Assembly: GCA_903895845.1 (NCBI GenBank)
Contig: CAITVK010000098.1
Span: 22,923-86,922 of the forward strand
Direction of reading: 5' to 3'
Source: an uncultured Chitinophagaceae bacterium
Lineage (GTDB): Bacteria > Bacteroidota > Bacteroidia > Chitinophagales > Chitinophagaceae
Length of the DNA: 64,000 nt
Below are positions 1 to 9,025 of the stretch, in pieces. The notes under the pieces are model-generated. The model did no database searches, had not been told where the DNA came from, and saw only the letters and a list, made by a program, of their open reading frames with translations. A program made the translations under genes and the position numbers. Position 1 is the first letter of the stretch. Each line of letters starts with the position of its first letter.

Positions 1-60
1 TACATGTGTAGTTGTTAGTGGTTAGTGGTTAGTTATTAGTGGTTGAAAACTAATATTTCC
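1..60. repeat. GTTAGTG heptamer repeat
   Basis: Four or more near-perfect head-to-tail copies of GTTAGTG/ATTAGTG lie at the window edge, followed by CATAACT repeats that are partly complementary to them. Simple repeats of this kind are common between Bacteroidota genes. No gene is visible here. Confidence 0.6.
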
Positions 61-95
61 TATTTCTTCACTCATAACTCATAACTAAGTAAAAA

Positions 96-123
96 AGCCC
101 TTGAAGCGAAAGTTTCAAGGGCT
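96..123. terminator. Intrinsic terminator at the end of the polysaccharide operon
   Basis: A perfect 10-bp stem (AGCCCTTGAA with TTCAAGGGCT) has an 8-nt loop, a run of A on the left and T-rich sequence on the right. It can therefore stop transcription from either side. It lies 21 bp after the stop codon of the minus-strand esterase, so it closes the SusC-SusD-GH28-esterase operon. Confidence 0.8.
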
Positions 124-143
124 TTATTTTAAGAACTACTTTG

Positions 144-1082
144 TTACAATGCCTTCTTTAAAAAGCTATCTATATAATCCATCATAGGGCTAAACCAAGG
201 ATTAAAGAACCAAAAAGGATGTGGTGTATCAGGAAAAGTGTGTACTTCTGAATAAATATGTAAGGAATCTAGTTTTTTGATACCATCGTCCCTCCCCGCA
301 TGAAACCGTGTATTGGAACTGTTTATGAAAAGAAAAGGAACAGTATTTTTATCGATATGTTCCAAAGCAGAAGCTGACTTCCATGTAGCGGGTTGTTGCT
401 CATAAGTCCCACCTAGCCATTGTGCTGCAACAGCACTTTCATTAGACTCGGGATGATGAAAAGCTAAGATACCATCTATATCGATGGCTGCATGAATGTT
501 TGTAGACACAGACTTATCTCTTGATGTGTCTTCAAAAACTTGGTTATTATTTGTTGTGCCTAGCAATGCCGCCAATTGCCCGCCAGCAGAAACGCCCATT
601 GCAATTATTTTGCTAGTATCAATTCCGTAAGCTTTTGCATTGGCTTTCATCCAACTGATGGCAGCCTTCAAATCATAGACCGCAGCAGGATATATTGCCT
701 CCGGAGATAACCTATACTCAGCACTAATGGCAACATATCCTCTGTTTGCTAGTTCTATGGCCATTGCTTCATTCTGTGATTTATCGCCAGAACGCCATCC
801 TCCACCAAAAATTAGTAGTACTGTGGTTTTGCGTTTATGTATGTTTTTGGGGTAATAAACATCTAGTGGCAACTGCCTATCATTTATGACTCTATAAACA
901 ATGTCTCGCTTTAGCAAAACATTTTTCTTCAGTTGAGGAGATGCTACTGTAATGTAAGGCCGCTTCTTTTGTTCCTTTAGAAAAGTGCCATTCAGTGTAA
1001 AACTGGTATCCCCAGGTATTTTGTATTGGGTAAATGCGGAAGTTGAGATTAACAAAAGGATGCTGCCCAATAATAGCTTCAT
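144..1082 (-). CDS. Alpha/beta hydrolase (BD-FAE/carbohydrate-esterase-like)
   Basis: A 312-residue exported alpha/beta hydrolase of the esterase/lipase type. A signal peptide spans about residues 1-18. The oxyanion-hole segment GGGW is near residue 93, the nucleophile elbow GVSAGG places the catalytic serine at S165, and the C-terminal DTPHPF segment supplies the likely catalytic histidine H288, with an acid in the RDD segment near 265. Such enzymes remove acetyl, methyl or feruloyl groups from plant polysaccharides. It is the last gene after SusC, SusD and a GH28 enzyme, which suggests it de-esterifies pectin-type glycans in the periplasm. The exact substrate is inferred from context only. 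Confidence 0.85.
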   Translation of the reverse strand: MKLLLGSILLLISTSAFTQYKIPGDTSFTLNGTFLKEQKKRPYITVASPQLKKNVLLKRDIVYRVINDRQLPLDVYYPKNIHKRKTTVLLIFGGGWRSGDKSQNEAMAIELANRGYVAISAEYRLSPEAIYPAAVYDLKAAISWMKANAKAYGIDTSKIIAMGVSAGGQLAALLGTTNNNQVFEDTSRDKSVSTNIHAAIDIDGILAFHHPESNESAVAAQWLGGTYEQQPATWKSASALEHIDKNTVPFLFINSSNTRFHAGRDDGIKKLDSLHIYSEVHTFPDTPHPFWFFNPWFSPMMDYIDSFLKKAL

Positions 1083-1130
1083 AAATAGAATTTAAAGTTG
1101 AATTAGAAGCCCCTTGAGTTAGTAACAAAA

Positions 1131-2756
1131 CTATTTAGCAATAATTAATGCTTTGTCAGTAGATCCATTATTAAAAGTTACCTTTTCTTTTGCCTTAGAC
1201 AAATCTGTTTTGGAAACTTTTATATCGGCAGATTTCTCGCCATTGATACTAAACAGCAAATCAGAATTACTTGTATACTTAATATTGTCTAGTGTAATCT
1301 TACTTCCATTATCAATCAGCATAACAGGGTTACTATCGCTGCTGAACAATGAAACATTTTTCAAACTAATATCTTCAGCTTCAATAATTTCAGCACCCTT
1401 TTGCGAGGTCAAAGCCACATTTTCCAGATGTATTCCCTTTATACTCATTTCGGGCAACCCACGTATCAAGAGTCCTTTTTCAGCACCATTACATACAACA
1501 TTGTTTACATAAAAATCTCGGAACTGAGGAGTAGCTTCAGTAACTGGTTTCAATTCTTTCTTTTTAGACTTGACCATATAATACATATCGAAAAGAATTG
1601 CCTCATTAATGATGTCCCTCATAGCAATATCTTTTATGTATATTTTCTCAACTATACCGCCACGACCACGTGTTGTTTTGAAGCGAAGGCCAATATCAGT
1701 GCCTATAAATGTACAATTGGACACAAAAATATTTATTGCCCCACCCGACATTTCGCTACCAATAACAAAGCCTCCATGTGCACGATAAACTATACAGTCG
1801 CGAACCACCATATTTTCTGTAGGAACCCCTCTCCTTCTGCCTTCTTCATCACGACCAGACTTAACGCAAATGCCATCATCACCCGCATCAAAGGTGCTAC
1901 CCTCTACCAATACATCCTTACAAGATTCTACATCAATTGCATCGCCATTATGTGCATTCCATTGGTTGCGAACATGCACACCTCTTACAGTCAACTCCTG
2001 ACAAAGAATAGTGTGCAAGCACCAAGCTGGTGAATTTTGAAAAGTAGTATTCTGCAATAAGACTTTTTTGCAGTTATTCAATACAACCATATTGGGACGA
2101 AGGAAATCTTTAACAGACTCATAATCCTTCAAGGTTTTACCAGGTTCCATATTAAGAACATTCTTGGCATTCAGTCCATCTAGAAAGTTTTGTGATGGAT
2201 ACCATTCCTTCCCATTTTCACTTACAATACCTCCACTAGCAACCAGTTTTTTCCAGTCAGATTCTATCAGTCTATCCTTTCCAATATCTCTCCAAACTTC
2301 TCCATGACCATCTATAATCCCTTCGCCAGTAATAGCAATATTAGACAAGTTAATCCCAGAAATAGGAGATTGATTACGAGGAGAAGCATGCCCTTCAAAA
2401 TCACCCAGCACTAATGGATACTGCGTTTTATCATCCGTAAACTGCAATAATGCCGCATGGGTTATATGGAAGTTTACGTTGCTCTTCAACACAATTGGCC
2501 CTGTAAGCCAAAAGCCTTGAGGTACCAGAACAACACCACCGCCTTTTGCGCTACAAGCATCTATTGCACTGTTTATGCTTTTTGTGTTCAATGTAATTCC
2601 GTCGGGAGTTGCTCCATAGTTTAGAATATTAAAAGTATCCTTCTTGAAGGTAGGAAGCTGAGCCTTTGGTAAGTTATTCCAAGAGTAGTTATTGGTTTGT
2701 GCAAATGCACTTAGTACGGCACCAATAAATGTTAACAGGCAAATAATTCTATTCAT
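1131..2756 (-). CDS. Glycoside hydrolase family 28 (polygalacturonase-like)
   Basis: A 541-residue exported right-handed beta-helix enzyme. The ATG at 2756 is preferred over an upstream TTG because it starts directly with a signal peptide (MNRIICLLTFIGAVLSAFAQ). An N-terminal pectate-lyase-superfamily segment (NYGATPDG, about 47-54) precedes the four GH28 active-site motifs in degenerate form: NGDAID at 270-275, GDDG at 292-295, HGG at 327-329 and RFK at 358-360. The paired aspartates D293/D294 and a further D275 are present. GH28 enzymes hydrolyse polygalacturonan, rhamnogalacturonan or xylogalacturonan backbones. The gene sits between susD and an esterase, so a pectic substrate is likely. 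Specificity cannot be read from sequence. Confidence 0.88.
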   Translation of the reverse strand: MNRIICLLTFIGAVLSAFAQTNNYSWNNLPKAQLPTFKKDTFNILNYGATPDGITLNTKSINSAIDACSAKGGGVVLVPQGFWLTGPIVLKSNVNFHITHAALLQFTDDKTQYPLVLGDFEGHASPRNQSPISGINLSNIAITGEGIIDGHGEVWRDIGKDRLIESDWKKLVASGGIVSENGKEWYPSQNFLDGLNAKNVLNMEPGKTLKDYESVKDFLRPNMVVLNNCKKVLLQNTTFQNSPAWCLHTILCQELTVRGVHVRNQWNAHNGDAIDVESCKDVLVEGSTFDAGDDGICVKSGRDEEGRRRGVPTENMVVRDCIVYRAHGGFVIGSEMSGGAINIFVSNCTFIGTDIGLRFKTTRGRGGIVEKIYIKDIAMRDIINEAILFDMYYMVKSKKKELKPVTEATPQFRDFYVNNVVCNGAEKGLLIRGLPEMSIKGIHLENVALTSQKGAEIIEAEDISLKNVSLFSSDSNPVMLIDNGSKITLDNIKYTSNSDLLFSINGEKSADIKVSKTDLSKAKEKVTFNNGSTDKALIIAK

Positions 2757-2827
2757 TTTTGTTTTATTTAAAATCAATCAGGAAACTACTTTTAGTAATA
2801 TCTAACCATTACTTAGTTAGTTTATTT

Positions 2828-2910
2828 TGCATAAAAGAAAACTACACTTGTGCAAAAGAGAACCTTACTTGTGTAAAAGAAAGCTCTGTTTGTACAGTTC
2901 TCTAAACTTG
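2828..2910. repeat. Short degenerate 21-bp repeat array
   Basis: In the 157-bp spacer between the GH28 gene and susD, units beginning TGCAAAAGAG and TGTAAAAGAA recur at 2851 and 2872 (21 bp each, both ending in TTG). A longer copy precedes them at 2828 and a degraded copy follows at 2893. It has the same period as the larger arrays elsewhere in the window but a different unit. It lies inside a probable operon, so it would be part of the mRNA. Confidence 0.5.
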
Positions 2911-2913
2911 TAA

Positions 2914-4872
2914 CTAGTAACCATAATCTTGTTTCAAAGTCCCATTGCTTGCATCTAAAACCGCTTGTGGAAGCGGATATAATTCGCTATGGTTTGGCTT
3001 AAACCCACTACCAAACAGAGAAAACGTAGATGTTACAGTACCATATATCCCAGACCCAATCCAAGACACTTTAGTAATGATTGGAGTAGCAGTTGATGGT
3101 GCATAAGTACCAGCTGGATAAGTTGATGGCTGCTTTGCATACAAAGAATTTGCCCAGAGATTAGAATTATCTACAGCTATCGATTGCCTTCCTGGATTTC
3201 CCAAAGAATCGGGATAGTAGAAATACATAGATGTCGGAAGCGGTCCTGTGATAGTGTAAGAAGGTGGAGGAGCCATGTAAGAAGAGGCCGACATTACTTT
3301 ACTAGAAGCCAATTGTCCCAGAATAGTTTTAGTATTGCTTATTGCTGTACCCAATAGTCCCCATCTTTTAAGATCATATTTACGAATCCCTTCTGCACCA
3401 AATTCCAAAGATCTTTCTCTTACAATAGCTTGAAAGAATCCAACATAATCAGTAGGAGTAGTACCAATTAAACTATGATTACCCCCATATCCCCTTGTTC
3501 TTACTTGTTCATACGCTGTAACTGCTGCTGCAGAAGGACCTTGATTCAACTCATTATCTGCTTCTGCAAACATCAACAATACATCTGAGTATCTTATAAT
3601 AGGCCAGTTCAGTCCCCAATTTGCAGATGTAGAAGGCAATGGGTTGGTTACCCAATCGCACCTAAACTTACCGTCTCTCATTGCGGTAATTTTATTGCCA
3701 ATTTTTGAATAGTCTGCCATCACATCATAAGGAGCAAATGTAACATCCCTTCTTGTGTCTGAAGAATCGAACATGTAAAAATAACTTGGTAGCATTACCA
3801 ATGTTGCACTGCCGTTGGTATAAGAAACAGTAGCAGTTGTTGTTGTGGTCGATCCCGAAGTAGTCGTTTTCACACTTAATGTTCCACCAAACTTAGGTCC
3901 GTTATAAGTTCCCAATTTGCTATCTGTGGTGCTTGTTGCCCCACCCATCGCAGCCTGAAATAAGATTTCATTATCTAGTTTATGCCCGCATATTCCATCT
4001 TTAAATACAGACTTATAACTTGGATTTAAAGCGTGTTCTCCACTATTGATGATGTCATTGCACTCATTCCAAGCAATCTGATAAAATTGTTTATAATCCG
4101 GCTCTCTTTCAATATTCATGTCTTGTCTCAACTCATAACCTCCCCTGTACAAAGCAATCCTGGCTCTTAATGCCTTTACTGCTCCTTTTGTAATTCTCTC
4201 GTCTGCTTGGTCGCCAGTTAAAGAAGCTATCTGAGAATTCCAAGGCACCAAAGAATCCTCAGCAAACTTAAGGTCTGCTAATAGGTGATTATAGATGGTA
4301 TCCCTATTTGTTTTGCCGATGAAAAGATTAGTAGAAACCTCTGATGGCAAGTATTGTGCAGGCACGTCTCCCCAATTCCTTGTTAATTCCAGATAAAACT
4401 GTGCTCTCAGCGTCAATGCCTCACCATATAATCTCCTCAATTCTGCAATTTGTTGGCCACTTCCTGACGTATACAAACTCATCTTTGGGATATTATAAAT
4501 ACAAAGATTTGCTCTCTCAATTCCCTGATACAGTTGTAAGTAAGGTGCGTACAGTTGTAGGTTTAAAGCGGTAGCATTGTAATGGGCTAAATCGCCCCTA
4601 TCATTATCCCCTGTTCTTGCAGGCCCCATTGTTTCATCGTTATCATACGGATAATAACAACTAATTCTGTTACCATAACCTTGGTCGCCTGCCAAATCCT
4701 GATAAACGCCCAATACAGCCATTTCAGCAAGTGTTACACTACTATACACAGTATTAGTCGAAAATAATGAGGGGGAGTCTGGCTCCAAGAATTTTTTACA
4801 TGAACTAAGACCTAATAGAATAACTATTGCTAAAGATAAAAAAACCGAATTATTTATATTTTTATTTCTCAT
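2914..4872 (-). CDS. RagB/SusD family nutrient-uptake lipoprotein
   Basis: A 652-residue surface lipoprotein that binds glycans and forms the lid on its SusC partner. The N-terminus has a lipoprotein signal with lipobox LSSC, giving lipidated Cys25. The N-terminal SusD-like and C-terminal SusD/RagB domains are recognisable, with the typical blocks FLEPDSPS, EALTLRAQFYLELTRNWGD and ERSLEFGAEGIRKYDLKRWG. It is 18 bp downstream of susC and is followed by GH28 and esterase genes, so it belongs to a polysaccharide utilisation locus. A serine/threonine-rich stretch near residue 340 may be a surface loop. Confidence 0.93.
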   Translation of the reverse strand: MRNKNINNSVFLSLAIVILLGLSSCKKFLEPDSPSLFSTNTVYSSVTLAEMAVLGVYQDLAGDQGYGNRISCYYPYDNDETMGPARTGDNDRGDLAHYNATALNLQLYAPYLQLYQGIERANLCIYNIPKMSLYTSGSGQQIAELRRLYGEALTLRAQFYLELTRNWGDVPAQYLPSEVSTNLFIGKTNRDTIYNHLLADLKFAEDSLVPWNSQIASLTGDQADERITKGAVKALRARIALYRGGYELRQDMNIEREPDYKQFYQIAWNECNDIINSGEHALNPSYKSVFKDGICGHKLDNEILFQAAMGGATSTTDSKLGTYNGPKFGGTLSVKTTTSGSTTTTTATVSYTNGSATLVMLPSYFYMFDSSDTRRDVTFAPYDVMADYSKIGNKITAMRDGKFRCDWVTNPLPSTSANWGLNWPIIRYSDVLLMFAEADNELNQGPSAAAVTAYEQVRTRGYGGNHSLIGTTPTDYVGFFQAIVRERSLEFGAEGIRKYDLKRWGLLGTAISNTKTILGQLASSKVMSASSYMAPPPSYTITGPLPTSMYFYYPDSLGNPGRQSIAVDNSNLWANSLYAKQPSTYPAGTYAPSTATPIITKVSWIGSGIYGTVTSTFSLFGSGFKPNHSELYPLPQAVLDASNGTLKQDYGY

Positions 4873-4890
4873 TTTATGTGTTATTGAGGA

Positions 4891-7800
4891 TTAGAAATTA
4901 AGATTTACGCCACAAACATATCCACGACTACGAGGGTAAGCAGAATAGTCAACTCCCGGTGTCAAAGGAGAACTGTGCATGGTATTTACTTCAGGGTCAT
5001 ATCCCGAATAGCCAGTAATTACAGCCACATTATTAACTGTCAAATAGAATCTCAACTTAGTTAATGTCAAGCGCCTCATAACTTTTGAAGTTATTGGCAA
5101 CGAATACCCAATTGTAATGTTGTTTATCCGAATGAAAGAACCATCTTCTACAGCAAATGAAGAAGGTGAGAATGAAGCTGAAGAAGAGCCAACTGAAGGC
5201 AACCAAAACGAAGCGTTCTTATTCATACTATCCAAGACTGCTGGTGCCACACCGGTAATTACCTTACCATTCGAACTCTGATAGGTGTCGCCACTATTGC
5301 TCACAACTCTCCAACGGTTACTTACAATAGCCAACATATTTGCCCCTGCAGTGTAACCACTCGTATATTCTAACTTATTATCGTTAAATACTTTACATCC
5401 AAATCTATAATTAACAAAAATGCTTGCATCCCAGTTTTTGTATCTGAAAGTTTGGGTTAATCCACCAAATAGCTTTGGCTGGTTACTACCCAATATTTGT
5501 CTGTCATTTACATCTACTTTTCCGTCGCCATTCAAATCTTTATACTTTATACTTCCCGGTTGTACCAAAGTAGAAGTAAGAGAAGAATCACTAGCTACAC
5601 CTGGTTTTAAGGTATAAGTGCCCAATGCCAATCCATTAGATGAATTAGTTCCGTTTGGAGTCCAATTAAAATCACTTGTCTTATAGAAGCCATCATTAAC
5701 AAACCCATACATAGAACCAACTTTCTGACCAACCTTCACAATATAATCTGGTAAGTTACTAGCACCTGCCCAACCAGAGTTGACAGTGTAGTAGTTTTGA
5801 CTGTTTCCTAGACTTTTTATAACGTTATCATTTGTAGCGATATTGAAAGAGAAATTCCATGAAAAATCTTTTGCTCTTATTACAGTACCCGCTACTAATA
5901 GTTCCAGACCTGTATTTTGTGTAGAACCTACATTCTGTATTTGCAGCGGATAACCAGAAGATACAGGAACCGGCACATTTACCAAAAGCTTTCTGGTAGT
6001 ATTGATGTAACCATCTATTGTAACTTGTAGCTTGTTTCTTAATAAGCCAAAGTCTAATCCTAAATCCCTAGAAAAGGTGGATTCCCATTGAAGGTCTGGA
6101 TTTGCCAGATTAGCCACATTCAGTCCAGGGTTCAACAAGTTATTAAGTCCATATCCAGATGCAGGATTGGAGCCTGTATAAAAAGTTCCAAACAAAAAAG
6201 CAGGAATATGATAATTACCAACTATACCAGCAGATGCACGAATCTTTAAGTCTGATACATATTGATTAAACTTATCCATAAATTTTTCTTTGGAAATTAA
6301 CCAAGAAGCGGATCCAGATGGAAATGTGGCCCAATGGTTATCTGGACTAAAGACACTTGCACCATCAGTCCTTAAACTTGCCGTAAACACATACTTCTTT
6401 TTCAGGTTAAACTTGGCACTAGTAAAGAAAGAAAGGATATTATTAGGTATCTGACCAGATGATTCATAAAACTTAACTGGTGGCAATGATAGATTCATAT
6501 TTTCTAGCGCTTGCTGAGCAGTTATCCCTTTTGGCATATAATAAGCCTGAGAAAAGTTTGTATTGTCAAGGCTCTGAACCGTTTCCTCTCCCAAAAGAAG
6601 CGTTAAAAGATTGTCGGGGTTTGCATTGGTATAGGTGAATACATTAGAGTTATTCAAAATAGTTTTCTTATCCCAATTAATTGATGCACTAGGCATTTTT
6701 GCACCAAACCTTTGCGACCAAGGTGTGATGGTATCATTGAAAGCATTTTGTTGTTGACTGTTTATATCATACCCAAAAGTTGTTCTGAAAGCAAAGTGTG
6801 GAGTCAACTGATAATTTAGGTAACCATTCAATACAATATTGTCGGTTACATTATTTCTATACATCTGATTATCCAACAAAACTGGATTTACAAGAAACAA
6901 TCCGTTTGCACTTGTAGTAGCATCCAGATTTGGGTCATAACCATCTACAGCTTCACCTGGTTTCAAGAATGGTCTGTAACGAATAACCTGACGCAGAAAG
7001 CTTAATGACTGGTCTCCAGACGGATCCGTTGTGCCAGTTCCGTCAATCACCATGTGGTTATAACGTACATTGAAGCCCATTTTAACATTATCATTAATCT
7101 TGTGATCTAGTTTAAAGGTTACTAATTTTCTATTGTACTCCGAATTAAGAAAAATCCCATCCTGAGAGTTATCAGTCAAACTTAAATAATATTGGGTTTG
7201 CGCATTACCACCAGACACACTCACGTTATGTGTTTGCTGAATTGCATTTCTCCCAAACATTTTATTCTGCCAATCAAGATTTGGAACATTTTTATATGCC
7301 TGCACCGTATCCCAACTATTTCCATAAGGAGAAATCCCGCTGGAGTCATTTGCATATTTACCTCTTTCATACTGATACAACATAAAGTTGTAAGGATCCA
7401 TCACTTTCAATTCATTTCTTAGCTTATTCAACCCAGTAGATCCATTATAGCTTACAATCGTTTTGCCTTGCAGGTTCTTTCCTCCTTTGGTTGTCACTAC
7501 AACAACTCCATTTGCCCCCCTGGCACCATAGATGGCGGTTGCAGCGGCATCCTTCAATACGTCTATAGATTCAATATCCTGTGGAGCAATCAACGAAATA
7601 CCTTCATCAGACTCTATTCCATCAATAATATACAATGGCGCATTACTCTGCGTGATGGACCCACCACCACGTATTTGTATTTGAACCTGTGACCCAGGAG
7701 CTCCTTCAGACGTAGTAACTTGTACCCCAGCAAGCTTACCAGTAATGGCTTCTTCGGCAGAGTTCACAACAACATCTTTCAAATCCTTTGCTCCAATTGA

Positions 7801-8175
7801 TGCTACCGACCCCGCAATGTCTTTTCTCTTGATACTTTGATAGCCTATCACTACAACTTCTTCTTGATTATTCTCGGTGCTAATTTCTAACTTTATATGA
7901 ATAAGTTGGTTGTCCTGCACTGTTACTAGTTGCGTTTTGTAACCCACAAAACTCACTGTAAGGTAAACAGGATCTTTACTATCTTTTGCTACAATTGTAA
8001 ATTCACCTTTGCTATTGGTTTTCACACCTCTACTGGTTCCCTTAAGCACTACACTAGCTCCTTCCAAAGGACCAGTTTTAGGGTCTGCAACAATACCTTT
8101 AACTTCTCTGGTTTGGGCAAGTAAAATGGTGACGCTAAGAAGGCAGGACACACAGAGCAACAACAGTTTTTTCAT
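4891..8175 (-). CDS. SusC/RagA family TonB-linked outer membrane protein
   Basis: A 1094-residue outer-membrane importer. The ATG at 8175 is chosen over an upstream TTG because it gives a clean signal peptide (MKKLLLLCVSC). A carboxypeptidase-regulatory-like domain (about 25-105) is followed by the plug, with the typical SusC segments ITGKLAGVQV, IQIRGGGSI, PLYIIDGIE and AAATAIYGARGANGVV, and then a 22-strand-type barrel ending in the usual terminal phenylalanine (VNLNF). It takes up oligosaccharides using TonB energy together with the downstream SusD. It is the first gene of the operon, with an 850-bp upstream intergenic region. Confidence 0.95.
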   Translation of the reverse strand: MKKLLLLCVSCLLSVTILLAQTREVKGIVADPKTGPLEGASVVLKGTSRGVKTNSKGEFTIVAKDSKDPVYLTVSFVGYKTQLVTVQDNQLIHIKLEISTENNQEEVVVIGYQSIKRKDIAGSVASIGAKDLKDVVVNSAEEAITGKLAGVQVTTSEGAPGSQVQIQIRGGGSITQSNAPLYIIDGIESDEGISLIAPQDIESIDVLKDAAATAIYGARGANGVVVVTTKGGKNLQGKTIVSYNGSTGLNKLRNELKVMDPYNFMLYQYERGKYANDSSGISPYGNSWDTVQAYKNVPNLDWQNKMFGRNAIQQTHNVSVSGGNAQTQYYLSLTDNSQDGIFLNSEYNRKLVTFKLDHKINDNVKMGFNVRYNHMVIDGTGTTDPSGDQSLSFLRQVIRYRPFLKPGEAVDGYDPNLDATTSANGLFLVNPVLLDNQMYRNNVTDNIVLNGYLNYQLTPHFAFRTTFGYDINSQQQNAFNDTITPWSQRFGAKMPSASINWDKKTILNNSNVFTYTNANPDNLLTLLLGEETVQSLDNTNFSQAYYMPKGITAQQALENMNLSLPPVKFYESSGQIPNNILSFFTSAKFNLKKKYVFTASLRTDGASVFSPDNHWATFPSGSASWLISKEKFMDKFNQYVSDLKIRASAGIVGNYHIPAFLFGTFYTGSNPASGYGLNNLLNPGLNVANLANPDLQWESTFSRDLGLDFGLLRNKLQVTIDGYINTTRKLLVNVPVPVSSGYPLQIQNVGSTQNTGLELLVAGTVIRAKDFSWNFSFNIATNDNVIKSLGNSQNYYTVNSGWAGASNLPDYIVKVGQKVGSMYGFVNDGFYKTSDFNWTPNGTNSSNGLALGTYTLKPGVASDSSLTSTLVQPGSIKYKDLNGDGKVDVNDRQILGSNQPKLFGGLTQTFRYKNWDASIFVNYRFGCKVFNDNKLEYTSGYTAGANMLAIVSNRWRVVSNSGDTYQSSNGKVITGVAPAVLDSMNKNASFWLPSVGSSSASFSPSSFAVEDGSFIRINNITIGYSLPITSKVMRRLTLTKLRFYLTVNNVAVITGYSGYDPEVNTMHSSPLTPGVDYSAYPRSRGYVCGVNLNF

Positions 8176-8587
8176 ATAATACAAGCATTAAGATGTTTTC
8201 ATCCTCTATAAAACAGTATGAAATACAGTAATAAAATTTTTTGCGAAATTATGGCAAGAGCACCAATAACTGTCCTGCCCTGTCCCGTTTTTATCTGAGG
8301 ACGGTCTTCTTCCGCACAAAGCTTTACCCACACGGTTAGTATTTCTCCAAATTTTCAACTGCATGATTATAGAATAACATAAAAAGCTAGGCAATCTCTT
8401 GCTTAAAACGCAGGTACCTAGAATAAAAAATATGATTTGCGCTGCTTAATTTTAGGCCAACTTATTAGCTTAAACTAGCATCCCTTTGTGATGGGTTATT
8501 ATTGTAGGGCAAAGTAATGGGACTATAAAATGATTCGGGCGCAAATTGGATATGTGGCTTTTTTATACTGTAATTTCAAAGGGAAAG
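8176..8587. other. Intergenic region upstream of susC
   Basis: This is the susC-side half of the 0.85-kb space between divergent genes. Short open frames exist on both strands (for example 8206-8394 on the minus strand) but have no codon or domain support. The susC promoter and leader should lie here. No riboswitch, tRNA or clear operator was recognised. Confidence 0.4.
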
Positions 8588-8776
8588 TATCGAAAAAACC
8601 GTGTTTACATACTTCCAATATCGCATAAGTACCTTTTTCTTCAAGATTTATATGTCTCTACGCCATATAGATACCTTTCCATCCAAAATAAATACCTTTT
8701 TTCCGACATAATTACCTCTTTACGTCATAAAGATACCTTTCCGTCAAACATTTATATATTAATACGTGATAGAAAG
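8588..8776. repeat. Degenerate 21-bp phased repeat array
   Basis: About nine units beginning TACC or TAT start at 8588, 8610, 8630, 8651, 8672, 8693, 8713, 8734 and 8755. Spacing is mostly 21 bp with single 20- and 22-bp steps. The shared core is TACCTTT followed by an A/T-rich half. The 20-bp unit breaks the reading frame, so the long open frame across it (8546-8782) is probably accidental. The array lies between the divergent susC and sensor-kinase genes. Confidence 0.6.
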
Positions 8777-9025
8777 ATATAAATACAAAAGTTGAAGTGT
8801 TTTTGATTAAAATTCATTGGCTAACTAAGTTTGTTGCACCTAAATTAGTTTAGGCTATCTACCCCCAAAAAGAATTTGTAGGTAAGCAAATTAGTAACTC
8901 ATTTAAAAATATATACGACATTTAGTTTTAAATTGTATTTTGCGGTTGTTTACCGTTAATATAGTGATTGCTTACGGTATTTAACTAGACGAAAGGTTTT
9001 TAATTTACATATATCCAAACAAATA

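Noticed and set aside
8206..8394. 62-residue minus-strand ORF upstream of susC
   Set aside because: Composition and lack of any motif suggest a chance frame in the susC leader.
8546..8782. 78-residue plus-strand ORF across the TACC array
   Set aside because: A 20-bp step shifts the frame within the repeat, and no domain or signal is visible.
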